From CAZJYI01 sp964550025 (GTDB taxonomy: Bacteria; Verrucomicrobiota; Kiritimatiellia; UBA8416; CAYOBW01), in NCBI GenBank assembly GCA_964550025.1, contig CAZJYI010000043.1, positions 1 to 64,000 on the forward strand: 64,000 nt of DNA. Reading direction: 5' to 3'. Positions 9,313-18,026 of this stretch are shown piece after piece. Position 1 is the stretch's first letter. The number at the start of each line of letters is the position of its first letter. Position numbers and translations under genes: made by a program. The notes under the pieces were generated by a model. The model saw only the letters and a list, made by a program, of their open reading frames with translations. It ran no database searches and was not told the origin of the DNA.

Positions 9313-11688
9313 TTGAGATACGCAGCGACCGCATTATGCCTGGTGCTCTTCGCAACGGGTGCATCACTGGCACTCGAACGCACGGTCACCGTGGAAAACG
9401 ACGCAATAGCCCGGACCCTGGCGGTCAAGGACGGGCGTCTTCGAACGGTCGAGATCGTCAACAAGCGGGCCGGGACACGCGTGGTTCCAATCGAATGCCC
9501 CGAGTTTCGGTTGCGCATCTCGCAGGGCACGCACACGACGGACACCGATGTCGAGTTGACCGCGGTCGACTTCAAGGGATCCCTTGTCGACACGTCGGAG
9601 CGGGAAGCCGTTTTCGAGCTCAGGAACGATGCGCGCGGGCTGACCGTGCGCGTCACCTACGCGCTCGAAAAGAGCGACTTCTACATGCGCAAGCGCCTTG
9701 AGATCACGGCCGCCAAGCCTGTGGCGCTTGAACGGATCGACGTCGAGGCCCTGTCTGCGGAAGACGCGCACCAGCCGTACACGGTGAAGGCGATCTACGC
9801 GCGCGGCAAGTGGAGCCCCGGCCTGGGACAGCCGTTGTACACGCGCAAGAGCGGCGTCTTCTTCGGCGTGGAGTTTCCGGCCGCGTACAATTTCGTGGAC
9901 GGTGAGGCCATGCATTGCGGCTACCTGTGGGGACGGGAGCTGAAACCGGGTACGACCTATCGCGCTTATCCGGCGGTCGTTGGTGTTTCCGACGACGCGG
10001 CCTACAACCAGGATGCCTTTTTCGAGTACATCGATCGCGTGCGCGTGCGTCCACTACGCCTGCAGATCCAGTACAATTCCTGGTTCGACTTCGGCCGTGG
10101 CGTCAACAAGGAGTCGTTCGGCAGAAGCGTGGCCCTGATCCACGGGAAGCTCGCCGAACGCGGTAACCGCCCGCTCTCCGCCTACGTGATTGATGACGGA
10201 TGGCAGGACTGCGGGAAAGGGACCCAGTGGACGGACAAGGCCTGGAAGGTCAACGCCAAGTTCGACAAGGACTTCGCCACGTCCCGGGCCGCGGTGAAGA
10301 CGGCCGGCTCCGACCTCGGTCTGTGGATGAGTCCGGGTTGCCTGTTCGGTTCGAAGGGCATGGTGGCCCGGTACAGGGCCGCGGGGTTCGAGGCGATGGA
10401 CGACTGGATGTCCCTGGCCGGTCCGAAATACATGACGCTGCTTCAAGACCGGATGGTGGAACTGACGCGACAGGGGGTGACGTACTTCAAACTGGACGGG
10501 CTGTTTGGCCATCTCAATCTGCGCAACTTCGAGCTGCAGGGAGACCGGTACGGTATCCCCGCCATGCCCCAGCTCGGATTGGAAGGGCTCAAGGCCGGTG
10601 ACCCGAAGCTCAACGATGCCCGCTACGACGAGCTCAAGATGTACTACCTCACAGCCGGCACCGAGCGGCTTATGCAGATCTTCGACAGAATGGCCGGGGT
10701 GGACCCGGATGTCTACATCGTGATATCCAACGGCGCCTACCTGAGCCCATGGTGGCTGATGTGGGTCGACTCCATCTGGATGATCAACGCGGGGGACGCC
10801 GCCGGGGGTAGCAGCCGGACTCAGGAACTGGTTTACCGGGACGGTCGCTACTACGAGATCTGGGAGAAGGAGAAGACGCAGTTTCCCATGTGCGCGATCT
10901 TCAATCACGAACCCAAGAAGCGCAGGACGGGCGAGCCCAAGGATGTCTTTCGCCAGTACCTCTACATGAACCTCTCGCGGGGCACAGGGTTCATTGAGCT
11001 CTACATCAAGCCCGCCATCCTCGGGGACCATGACTGGGACGTCGTCAGCGAGGGGCTGCACTGGGCCTACGATGTCTTTCCGCTCTTCAAACGGTCCCGG
11101 ATGCACGGCGGCAGCCCCAAGGCCGGAGAGGTCTACGGCTACACGGCCTGGGATAGGAGTGCCGGGTACGTGTCTATCCACAATCCCGCGGCCAAGGCAC
11201 AGACCTACCGGTTCGTTCTCGACCGCACCTTTGGTCTGGCCCCTGGGGGGAGCCGGCGGTTCCACCTGTCATCCCCTATGGAGAGTTCGCTCAAGGGGTT
11301 GGACAGGGAGTACTCCGTTGGGGACCAGGTTGCGCTGGAGCTGCAGCCCCGGGAAATCCGGATCCTCAACTTCAGCGATGGGCCGAAAGACTGGACGCTG
11401 CTGCGGGAACTGCAGGACCGGACACCGGGGCCGCCCCCGCCCGAACCGGTGAGCATTGAGGACCACCCCGTACTCGGAATCTGGGAGTACACGCACGCGG
11501 GTAGACCCTATTCGCGCGAATTCACCACGAACGGCTACTGCATCCTCAGGCAGGGCGACACCGAGAACTGGAAGAAGCTCTACGAGGTGGTCGGCAAAGA
11601 TCGCGCCATGGTTGGCCAGCACGCCCACGTCCTCACCGGTCCCGACACGATGCGGATCGAAAACCGCTACACCGCGACACGCAAGTAG
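9313..11688 (+). CDS. secreted alpha-galactosidase-like glycoside hydrolase
   Basis: This 791-residue protein has a signal peptide at residues 1-22. The start is TTG 9313: AGGGAGG at 9298-9304 lies 8 bases upstream, and it places the hydrophobic leader at the very N-terminus. A beta-sandwich (about 25-245) precedes a TIM barrel with YVIDDGWQD near residue 290 and YFKLDGLFGH near 393. The Asp of FKLD is the expected nucleophile in the GH27/GH36 melibiase clan. A small extra beta domain ends the protein (about 715-791, GIWEYTHAGRPYSREF). It probably acts with the sulfatase on a sulfated galactose- or fucose-containing glycan. The exact family and linkage are inferred. The stop TAG again falls in a GTAG repeat. 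Confidence 0.75.
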   Translation: MRYAATALCLVLFATGASLALERTVTVENDAIARTLAVKDGRLRTVEIVNKRAGTRVVPIECPEFRLRISQGTHTTDTDVELTAVDFKGSLVDTSEREAVFELRNDARGLTVRVTYALEKSDFYMRKRLEITAAKPVALERIDVEALSAEDAHQPYTVKAIYARGKWSPGLGQPLYTRKSGVFFGVEFPAAYNFVDGEAMHCGYLWGRELKPGTTYRAYPAVVGVSDDAAYNQDAFFEYIDRVRVRPLRLQIQYNSWFDFGRGVNKESFGRSVALIHGKLAERGNRPLSAYVIDDGWQDCGKGTQWTDKAWKVNAKFDKDFATSRAAVKTAGSDLGLWMSPGCLFGSKGMVARYRAAGFEAMDDWMSLAGPKYMTLLQDRMVELTRQGVTYFKLDGLFGHLNLRNFELQGDRYGIPAMPQLGLEGLKAGDPKLNDARYDELKMYYLTAGTERLMQIFDRMAGVDPDVYIVISNGAYLSPWWLMWVDSIWMINAGDAAGGSSRTQELVYRDGRYYEIWEKEKTQFPMCAIFNHEPKKRRTGEPKDVFRQYLYMNLSRGTGFIELYIKPAILGDHDWDVVSEGLHWAYDVFPLFKRSRMHGGSPKAGEVYGYTAWDRSAGYVSIHNPAAKAQTYRFVLDRTFGLAPGGSRRFHLSSPMESSLKGLDREYSVGDQVALELQPREIRILNFSDGPKDWTLLRELQDRTPGPPPPEPVSIEDHPVLGIWEYTHAGRPYSREFTTNGYCILRQGDTENWKKLYEVVGKDRAMVGQHAHVLTGPDTMRIENRYTATRK

Positions 11689-11756
11689 CGCCGGCTTCCA
11701 GCCGGTGACCAGTAGCGCCAGCTTCCAGCCGGTGCGCGGGCGGGGATAATCCCCGC
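11685..11756 (+). repeat. tandem REP-like repeats and hairpin
   Basis: Two direct GTAGCGCC units (11685-11706 and 11712-11734) share the core GCTTCCAGCCGGTG and are joined by the linker GACCA. A separate hairpin, GCGGGG-ATAAT-CCCCGC (11740-11755), follows. The first GTAG supplies the stop codon of the hydrolase gene. The block may act as a 3'-end structure between this gene and the convergent HEPN/MNT pair. Confidence 0.7.
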
Positions 11757-11793
11757 ACATTCCATCGCGCAATACGCAGCCGTTCAACGCGCC

Positions 11794-12234
11794 TCAAAGA
11801 CTACCCGTCTCCCCGTCTCCGCGGCCCGGGGCGCTGCCGCCGATGCGCGTCAGCAAGGGACGACACAGCGCAATGAACGCCCGAGTCTGTGCGACGGCGT
11901 CCCGGGCTTCCTCTTCCGTGAAACGGACGGACGCCGTGTAGTCACTGGCTTCCCGTAGGTCCTGGAGTTGCGCGAGAAGCCTCGCCGCCTCTTGGGAAAG
12001 GGCTCCCTCCCTCACAAAATGCAACCCAAGCAACTGGTTCGTGCCTCTATGTGTCTTGCTCTCGAGGCCCTTTGTGAACAGAACGGCGCGAGCCCAATGA
12101 TAGGCAGCGTAGTAGGTGCGGGAGATAGCGTCGTTGTGGAGGCGAAGTTTGAGCAACTCCTCCGCCGCAACCAGCGCTTCGTTACCGCGGTCGATCTCCT
12201 CGCGCGCATTGGCATCCTGGTTCTGGGGGGTCAT
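11794..12234 (-). CDS. HEPN-domain toxin-like protein (UPF0332 type)
   Basis: This 146-residue all-helical protein has the HEPN signature AISRTYYAAYHWARAVLFTK followed by KTHRGTNQLLGLHFVREG, the pattern of UPF0332 proteins. HEPN proteins are typically RNases or nucleotide-binding partners of MNT nucleotidyltransferases. Its ATG overlaps the MNT stop by 4 bases (ATGA), so translation is probably coupled and the two proteins are made together. The usual HepT R-x4-6-H motif is not obvious. It may be a toxin, or a HEPN subunit of another two-component nucleotidyltransferase. Confidence 0.8.
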   Translation of the reverse strand: MTPQNQDANAREEIDRGNEALVAAEELLKLRLHNDAISRTYYAAYHWARAVLFTKGLESKTHRGTNQLLGLHFVREGALSQEAARLLAQLQDLREASDYTASVRFTEEEARDAVAQTRAFIALCRPLLTRIGGSAPGRGDGETGSL

Positions 12235-12614
12235 AACTCGATTCCGTCTCTCTCGACTTCTCTGGCGAAGAGCCTCTGGCGGTCTTGCAGTTTTCTGAAC
12301 TCGGCTTCGGGTAGAGTCACGGTCGAGAGCACTACGCCGGCCTTGAGCACTCCGAGTCTCGTTGCCCGTTCGGCAATCCACTCCCTGTCGGTGGCACGTA
12401 CACGGTCGAGCAGTACGAGAACATCCACATCGGAATCCTCCCGCCAATCCCCGCGCGCCCCGGATCCGTATAGCCGGATACCGCGCAGACGCGTGCCAAA
12501 ATGGCCCCTGGCCTGTTTCGCGAACTGCCGGGCGATATCGCGCACCTCCTCGATGCGTTGTGCCACGGCATCCCAATCCGTTGCTGTAGCCGGTGTCTTC
12601 ACGTAGGAAAGCAT
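12231..12614 (-). CDS. MNT-type nucleotidyltransferase (HEPN partner, antitoxin-like)
   Basis: This protein of about 127 residues has a minimal nucleotidyltransferase fold. The motif GSGARGDWREDSDVDVLVLL gives the GS and the DxD metal-binding aspartates. In HEPN/MNT pairs this subunit neutralises the HEPN partner, in known cases by AMPylating or oligoAMPylating it. It is the upstream gene, as is usual for the antitoxin. I chose ATG 12614; a TTG at 12638 is in frame and cannot be excluded, since neither start has a convincing Shine-Dalgarno. Tandem 11-bp repeats lie about 60 bases upstream (12671-12692). Confidence 0.8.
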   Translation of the reverse strand: MLSYVKTPATATDWDAVAQRIEEVRDIARQFAKQARGHFGTRLRGIRLYGSGARGDWREDSDVDVLVLLDRVRATDREWIAERATRLGVLKAGVVLSTVTLPEAEFRKLQDRQRLFAREVERDGIEL

Positions 12615-12661
12615 ACGGCATGACACGGAGGAGCGCAAGAGTACGGTTCAGCAGCGGTCGG

Positions 12662-12692
12662 GGACAGACCCTGTACATTCACTGTACATTCA
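12662..12692. repeat. tandem 11-bp repeat and GGGACAGACCC element
   Basis: Between the divergent MNT and hydrolase genes, GGGACAGACCCTGT is directly followed by two perfect copies of CTGTACATTCA (12671-12681 and 12682-12692). GGGACAGACCCTGT recurs at 12879-12892, inside the leader-coding part of the next gene. The tandem repeat is placed where an operator for either gene could lie. Confidence 0.45.
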
Positions 12693-12803
12693 GACTTCAG
12701 TCCGTTTGTAAACCCGTGTTTGCTCTTGCGCGTGCGGTGGTCGTGCACTACCGTTCGCGTGATTGGTGATGGATCGGCGACTTCAATTCCGGGAGGCAGA
12801 GTC

Positions 12804-15752
12804 ATGGTGATGCTGGAGTTACGGTGTCTTGTGGCGATGGGTTGGATTGCTTGTGTCGGGGCGGCTACCATGGCTGTAGGGACAGACCCTGTTGCGACGA
12901 TTGGCGGCTGGCCCGAGTTCACCCCCGAACGGGCTGCTGTTGACTGGCTGATCGACGGCTCGCCGTACGAAGCCGGCCTCTACAGGACAGCCAATCCGAA
13001 CGAGTTTGTTCTGGCCAACGGCCTCCTGGCGCGTGTGTTTCGCGTCGCGCCCAACGCGGCGACCGTGGGTCTCGACAACCTGGTCAGCGGCGATGCCCTG
13101 CTGCGTGGCGTCAAACCGGAGGCGATCATCGAGCTGGACGGCGTCCGTTACGAGGTCGGCGGACTCAACGGGCAGCCGAATTACGCTTACCTTCTTTCCG
13201 AGTGGATAGACCGGCTCAAGGCGGATCCCGCATCGTTTCAGTTCATGGGGATGGAGGTTGGCGAACCTGCGGAGCGCATCAAGTGGAAGCGCGTGCGGCA
13301 CCACGCGCCCGGCGCCGTCTGGCCGCCGGAGGGCGTCCATCTGCGCATGGACTACCGGATGCCCGATGGAGCCGTGTTGGGCGGTTCGGGAGGCACGCTG
13401 CCGAGTGATCTTGGGCGCAAGTTGCTGCTGAGGACGGCCTTTGACGGCGCAAGCGAGCTGCCCGCCGGTTGGGCCGCGCATGCATCCGAAGCCCATCCAC
13501 GCAGTTCGTTCGTAAACGAGGGCAAGGTGGGCGAGATCTACACGCCGGCCAACACCTGTGTGTACGCGGAGCACAAGTTGCCGGCCGGCACAGCCTTGGT
13601 CGAAACGACGATCGATGCGGGCACGGACTCCAGTTCGAGCTGGGGGCCGGGGATTGCGCTGATTTGGCGTGCCCGCCGTACTGGTGGAGGCGGGGGCGGA
13701 CCGGGGAGGGTCATCAAGTTCAACCTTCGTCCCGGCGGCAATGCCAACAACAACGGCGTACCCATGTTCGGTCTCTGGAACGGCGGTTCGGAGAACCCGG
13801 CGGCCGGGGGGCGGCAGAAACTGGACCTGGGCGAGCCCTGGAGGCTGCGTCTGCGGATCGAAGGCGGGACTGTCTACTGTGAGGCGAAAGCCCATGGTGG
13901 CGGCTGGAAGACACAGGAAAAGGTGGGCATTCCGGCTTCTCTCGGCAACCCGACAGCGGTGCGAGTCGGCAAGACAAGCCAGCGCGGCGGTGCGGACGAT
14001 CACGCTGGCGAGAAGGGCAGCCTCGTGCGGCTGCGCGTGCTGGCCTTTGCCGCCTACGGCCCGGTGGACCGGAAGGCGCTCGAAAAGGCGCGCGTGGACG
14101 CGGGGCAGGGGGGCGACATCACGGTTTCCGTGCACTACGAGCTTTATGACGGCATTCCCTGCATGAGCAAGTGGATCACGGTCCGGAACGGAACGCGGAA
14201 GCCGGTCAAACTGCAGCGATTCGTGAGCGAAGTGCTGGCCGCGGTTGAGTACGGCTCGGCCGTGGAGGACCGTGGTGTACCGTTCCACCCGCCCAACATC
14301 CACGTCGAGACCGATCACGCCATGGGCGGGATGACCGCGGCCAACACCAGCCGCCGGACGGTGCACTGGGTTCCGGATCCCCAGTACTCCAGCCAGGTCA
14401 ACTACCTGCGCAAGAACCCCTGCCTGCTCGAGGTGCGGCCCGAGCTGGGACCCGATCAGGTCATTGAGCCCGGGAAGACGTTCGAGTCGTTCCGCGCTTT
14501 CATCATGCCTTTCGACAGCTTTGATCGCGAACGCAACGGGCTGGCGCAGCGGCGCATGTACCGCACGCTGGCGCCCTGGGTCACGGAGAACCCGCTCATG
14601 ATGCACGTGCGGCGCGCCGACTGGAACTCGGTCAAGCTCGGCATCGACCAGTGCGCCGAAGTCGGATTCGAGATGATCATCCTGACCTTTGGCAGCGGGT
14701 TCAACATCGAGAACGAGAGTGAGAAGTACATCGCGGAGATGAAGCGCTATGCGGACCACGCGCGGAGAAAGGGCGTTGAAATCGGGGGCTACTCTCTGCT
14801 GGCATCGCGCCGCGTCGGGGGCGGGCATGACGTCGTGATGCCAAAGGGGCAACGGCCGACGTTCGGCAATTCGCCCTGCCTGGAGAGCCAGTGGGGCCAG
14901 GCGTACTTCCGCAGGCTGTACCAGTTCTACGAGAAGACCGGCTTCATGCTGCTCGAGCACGACGGTTCGTACCCGGGCGATCCCTGCACGGCGACACACC
15001 ATCCCGGGCACAAAGGCTACGAGGACTCCCGCTGGAACCAACGGACGAAGATCGGTGATTTCTACGCCTGGTGCCGGGAGAAAGGGATCTACCTCAATGT
15101 GCCCGACTACTACTACCTGTCGGGATCGGGGAAGTGCGGCATGGGGTACCGTGAGGTGAACTGGTCGCTGCCGCGGGCGCAGCAGGTGATCCACACACGA
15201 CACAACATCTTCGACGGTACGTGGCAGAAGACGCCGTCCATGGGCTGGATGTTCGTACCCTTGACGCAGTACCACGGCGGCGGGGCCGCGGCCACGATCG
15301 AACCGCTCGACAGTCACCGCGACCACTACGAGCGTATGCTGTACAGCAACCTGGCGCTGGGTGTGCAGGCCTGCTACCGAGGTCCGCGCCTCTACGACAC
15401 CGAGGCCACGAAGACCCTTGTGAAGAAGTGGGTCGACTGGTTCAAGCAGTACCGCGACATCCTGGAGAGCGATATGATCCACGGGCGCCGCGCCGATGGC
15501 CGTGACCTCGACTGGATGCTGCACATCAATCCCGGGCTCGAGCACAAGGGCATGCTGGTCGTCTTCAACCCGCTGAAAGCTGAAGTCAGGAAGACGCTCA
15601 AAGTGCCACTGTACTACACCGGACTGACCGACACCGCCGAGGTCTCGGTCATGGGCGCCAAGCCGGTCGAACACAAGCTCGCCCGCGACTACACCATCGA
15701 CCTGCCCGTCACGGTCCCGGCGGAGGGCATGTGCTGGTACGTGATTGAGTAG
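12804..15752 (+). CDS. secreted TIM-barrel glycoside hydrolase-like protein with inserted lectin-like domain
   Basis: This 982-residue exported protein starts at ATG 12804, with GGGAGG at 12791-12796. Signal peptide residues are 1-25. An N-terminal beta-sandwich of the alpha-galactosidase-like superfamily (about 30-590) is interrupted at about 205-420 by a domain that looks like a LamG/concanavalin-type jelly roll (FDGASELPAGW start, VRVGKTS near its end). A TIM barrel follows (about 600-900) with DQCAEVGFEMIILTFGSG, LLEHDGSYPGDP near residue 716, and FDGTWQKTPSMGW. A C-terminal beta domain ends in GMCWYVIE. The sequence resembles GH36/GH27-like proteins of unknown specificity. I could not assign catalytic residues with confidence. 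It probably degrades an extracellular glycan. Confidence 0.65.
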   Translation: MVMLELRCLVAMGWIACVGAATMAVGTDPVATIGGWPEFTPERAAVDWLIDGSPYEAGLYRTANPNEFVLANGLLARVFRVAPNAATVGLDNLVSGDALLRGVKPEAIIELDGVRYEVGGLNGQPNYAYLLSEWIDRLKADPASFQFMGMEVGEPAERIKWKRVRHHAPGAVWPPEGVHLRMDYRMPDGAVLGGSGGTLPSDLGRKLLLRTAFDGASELPAGWAAHASEAHPRSSFVNEGKVGEIYTPANTCVYAEHKLPAGTALVETTIDAGTDSSSSWGPGIALIWRARRTGGGGGGPGRVIKFNLRPGGNANNNGVPMFGLWNGGSENPAAGGRQKLDLGEPWRLRLRIEGGTVYCEAKAHGGGWKTQEKVGIPASLGNPTAVRVGKTSQRGGADDHAGEKGSLVRLRVLAFAAYGPVDRKALEKARVDAGQGGDITVSVHYELYDGIPCMSKWITVRNGTRKPVKLQRFVSEVLAAVEYGSAVEDRGVPFHPPNIHVETDHAMGGMTAANTSRRTVHWVPDPQYSSQVNYLRKNPCLLEVRPELGPDQVIEPGKTFESFRAFIMPFDSFDRERNGLAQRRMYRTLAPWVTENPLMMHVRRADWNSVKLGIDQCAEVGFEMIILTFGSGFNIENESEKYIAEMKRYADHARRKGVEIGGYSLLASRRVGGGHDVVMPKGQRPTFGNSPCLESQWGQAYFRRLYQFYEKTGFMLLEHDGSYPGDPCTATHHPGHKGYEDSRWNQRTKIGDFYAWCREKGIYLNVPDYYYLSGSGKCGMGYREVNWSLPRAQQVIHTRHNIFDGTWQKTPSMGWMFVPLTQYHGGGAAATIEPLDSHRDHYERMLYSNLALGVQACYRGPRLYDTEATKTLVKKWVDWFKQYRDILESDMIHGRRADGRDLDWMLHINPGLEHKGMLVVFNPLKAEVRKTLKVPLYYTGLTDTAEVSVMGAKPVEHKLARDYTIDLPVTVPAEGMCWYVIE

Positions 15753-15777
15753 GGCTCATGCGGTCACGGCATTCCCG

Positions 15778-15804
15778 TTGACATGAGTGCGGTTTGTGTA
15801 CAAT
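15778..15804 (+). promoter_or_regulatory. sigma70-like promoter of vapBC
   Basis: TTGACA at 15778-15783 and TACAAT at 15799-15804 are separated by 15 bases. An overlapping AATACT gives an 18-base spacing. Nine bases later comes the VapB ATG, so the transcript has a very short leader. Confidence 0.45.
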
Positions 15805-15812
15805 ACTGCCTT

Positions 15813-16028
15813 ATGAGTCACACGATTACCATACGTATTCAAGACGACCTGGCGCGCTGGCTTGAAGACACGGCCAGGGAACTGGGAATTCCCAAAGGGC
15901 GTCTCATTCGCGATCAGCTCGAGCAGGCAAGACAGAACGGCGTCGGCGGCAAACGGTTCATGCGGCTTGCCGGTTCCGTCCGCGGCGACAAGGACTTGTC
16001 GATGCGCAAGGGGTTCTCGGGATCGTGA
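15813..16028 (+). CDS. ribbon-helix-helix antitoxin (VapB-like)
   Basis: This 71-residue protein begins MSHTITIRIQDDLARWLED, a ribbon-helix-helix DNA-binding fold (strand TITIRI, then two helices). It should bind and neutralise the PIN toxin encoded next and repress the operon. The start is ATG 15813, not the in-frame GTG upstream, because the beta-strand must be N-terminal. Its TGA overlaps the toxin GTG by 4 bases. The basic C-terminal tail (KRFMRLAGSVRGDKDLSMRKGF) matches the toxin-binding tails of VapB proteins. Confidence 0.85.
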   Translation: MSHTITIRIQDDLARWLEDTARELGIPKGRLIRDQLEQARQNGVGGKRFMRLAGSVRGDKDLSMRKGFSGS

Positions 16029-16432
16029 AGGGGATCGCTGATACGGGATTCCTTGTTGCTTTCGCGAACGGGCGGGACATGCATCACGATTGGGCGGTCA
16101 GGGTGGCGGAACAGGTGAGTGATCCGCTGTTGACCTGCGAGGCCGTCTTGGCGGAGACGGCTTTCCACCTCGGCAGTGTGCAGCTTGTGCTCGAGATGAT
16201 TGAGGAAGGACTCGTCACACTTGCGTTCGACTGCAAGGACCATCTGCCTCACCTCGGTCGTCTGGCCAAGCGCTACGCCGACCGCAATCCGGACCTCGCC
16301 GATTTGTGCCTTGTCCGCATGAGTGAGCTGTATCCGAAGCATTTGGTCATCACGACCGATAGGAGCGACTTTCGCGTCTACCGACGCAACAAGCGCGAGG
16401 TCATACCCCTCGTTTGCCCGCCGGCGGGTTAA
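16025..16432 (+). CDS. vapC: PIN-domain toxin (VapC-like)
   Basis: This 135-residue PIN ribonuclease has the acidic residues expected for Mg2+ coordination: D in MKGIADTGFLVAF, E in CEAVLAET, and D in NPDLADLCLVRM and TTDRSDFRVYR. VapC toxins cleave tRNA or rRNA when freed from VapB. The GTG start lies inside the antitoxin stop (GTGA), showing translational coupling. Confidence 0.88.
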   Translation: MKGIADTGFLVAFANGRDMHHDWAVRVAEQVSDPLLTCEAVLAETAFHLGSVQLVLEMIEEGLVTLAFDCKDHLPHLGRLAKRYADRNPDLADLCLVRMSELYPKHLVITTDRSDFRVYRRNKREVIPLVCPPAG

Positions 16433-16474
16433 GGGCGTGGCGCGGCGTTCCGCCAAGACAATTGGAGGTTACGA

Positions 16475-17893
16475 ATGCGGAGTGGGATAGGAATCCTGTG
16501 TGGGTTGTGCGTGGTGGCCTCTGCCATCGCTGAGACACCGTCGCGTGTGCACTCGGTCACTGACCTTTCGCACGAGTTCAGCTTCTACACTGACGGACGG
16601 TTCTTCAAGCAGTACCTGGCCGGGGACGGCAACAGGGACAACCGCAACTGGGGAACACTGCACAGATGCGATCTCAGCAATGCCAACCTGCTCGTGCTCA
16701 CATCGGGCGCCACGCCCTGTGCCTACGTGCCGGAGGACATCCGGGCCGTGCGGCAGTTCATGCTGGCCGGAGGCGGCGTCGTTGTGCTCGGCTCGTATGG
16801 CACGTTCCGTGACGAGAAGGTCTACCAGCTCAACACGCTGGCGTCGGCATTCGGTGCCACGTTCACGAAGACGGGAGCGCGGAAGCCCCTTATGGCCGTG
16901 CCTGAGTTGGAGGCGCAGAAGGTCGAGACCTACGGCGGCAAGACGATCGAGCTGGCTCGTGCCGCGGATTGGACGGTGCTCATACGCGACGCCGCGGGTC
17001 GCGTGGTTCTGGCCCGTCGTGCGGTGGGCAAGGGGAGTCTGCTGGTCGGCTCGCGTTCCCTGTTCGGCCACCGCCCCGACGCGAAGGACCCGATCAATGC
17101 CCAATGGGTGCGGCCGTTGCTTCACGATCTCGCGCGCCACAAGCCGGTCGACGCGCGTGAGCCGTTCCGATGCGGTGGGTATGACAACAAGGTCCAGCGC
17201 GGCTCGTTGGAACTGCAGTATGCCGACTACCTCAAGCCGTACGCCGACGCCATCCTTGCCATCTATGATCGCTGCACACCCGCCATGGAGAAGATGCTGG
17301 GTGTGCCGCCCACCAAGGGGATGATGAGCGGGCTGCTGCTTCTGGCGACCGGGGGAGGGGGCTTCTCGTCCGGGCGCAACATCGGTCTCGGCGTCTTCTG
17401 GGGTGGTTTTCCCGAGAAGGAATACGGCATGATCGAGTTGATCGGCCATGAGGGCACGCACTCCTGGGTACTGCCCTTTGGCGAGCCGATGTGGAACGAG
17501 CCCATCGCTACCTACGTCGGCGCACTTCTGGGGCAACAGTTCGGCTACAAGGAAGAAGGTCGGCGTGCGATCCAGAACCGGATCGACGGCGGACGCAGGC
17601 ACGACCCTGATTGGACGAAGTACGATACGGCGCACGGCAAGGACGTGCCCAATGCCGTACACTGGGGCAAGGCGATGTGGTTCTGGGAACAGATGCGCAG
17701 CGAGAAACCGGACGTCCTGGCCCGCTACTTCCGTGCAAAACGGCGGTTGGCAGACCCGAAGAAGATCAAGAAGTACACACCCAACGAGTGCGTGGCCGTC
17801 CTGAGCCACGCCATGGGACGGGACATGTTCCCGTGGTTTAGGAAGTACGGTTTGACTGTTGACGCGGAGAAGTCTGCCATCCCGCTGCCATGA
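16475..17893 (+). CDS. secreted HEGTH zinc metallopeptidase-like protein
   Basis: This 472-residue protein has a signal peptide (1-20) and a clear GGAGG before ATG 16475. Residues 25-215 look like a glutamine-amidotransferase-like Rossmann domain (LLVLTSGATPCAYVPEDI, GGGVVVLGSYG), often seen in secreted proteins of this group. The C-terminal half carries HEGTH at H325/E326/H329 followed by NEPIATYVGALL, which supplies a downstream acidic residue as in gluzincin or M60-like peptidases. The substrate is unknown; mucin-like or cell-surface proteins are possible by analogy. It shares no operon with its neighbours. Confidence 0.65.
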   Translation: MRSGIGILCGLCVVASAIAETPSRVHSVTDLSHEFSFYTDGRFFKQYLAGDGNRDNRNWGTLHRCDLSNANLLVLTSGATPCAYVPEDIRAVRQFMLAGGGVVVLGSYGTFRDEKVYQLNTLASAFGATFTKTGARKPLMAVPELEAQKVETYGGKTIELARAADWTVLIRDAAGRVVLARRAVGKGSLLVGSRSLFGHRPDAKDPINAQWVRPLLHDLARHKPVDAREPFRCGGYDNKVQRGSLELQYADYLKPYADAILAIYDRCTPAMEKMLGVPPTKGMMSGLLLLATGGGGFSSGRNIGLGVFWGGFPEKEYGMIELIGHEGTHSWVLPFGEPMWNEPIATYVGALLGQQFGYKEEGRRAIQNRIDGGRRHDPDWTKYDTAHGKDVPNAVHWGKAMWFWEQMRSEKPDVLARYFRAKRRLADPKKIKKYTPNECVAVLSHAMGRDMFPWFRKYGLTVDAEKSAIPLP

Positions 17894-17957
17894 TGGCTGT
17901 TCGGTTTTCCTGTGCCTGGTTCCTGCCGGCGGGGAGAGCCGGGAGGATCCCGGCCGC

Positions 17958-17986
17958 ACTGTCACCCCGCGGGAGCGGGGCGCTAC
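17958..17986 (-). repeat. REP-like GTAG repeat (minus orientation)
   Basis: Read on the minus strand this is GTAGCGCC followed by the hairpin CCCCGCTCCCGCGGGG and GTGAC, nearly identical to the unit at 9239. It lies 41 bases past the stop of the rarD-like gene and in the same orientation as that gene, between two convergent genes. It may serve as a 3' structure. Confidence 0.65.
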
Positions 17987-18026
17987 TCGCGGGCATTCGC
18001 CCGTGTTGCCACGAGCGAGTGGACGG

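Noticed and set aside
12819..15674. 951-codon minus-strand frame opposite the hydrolase gene
   Set aside because: Shadow of a GC-rich gene; no recognisable domain or start signal.
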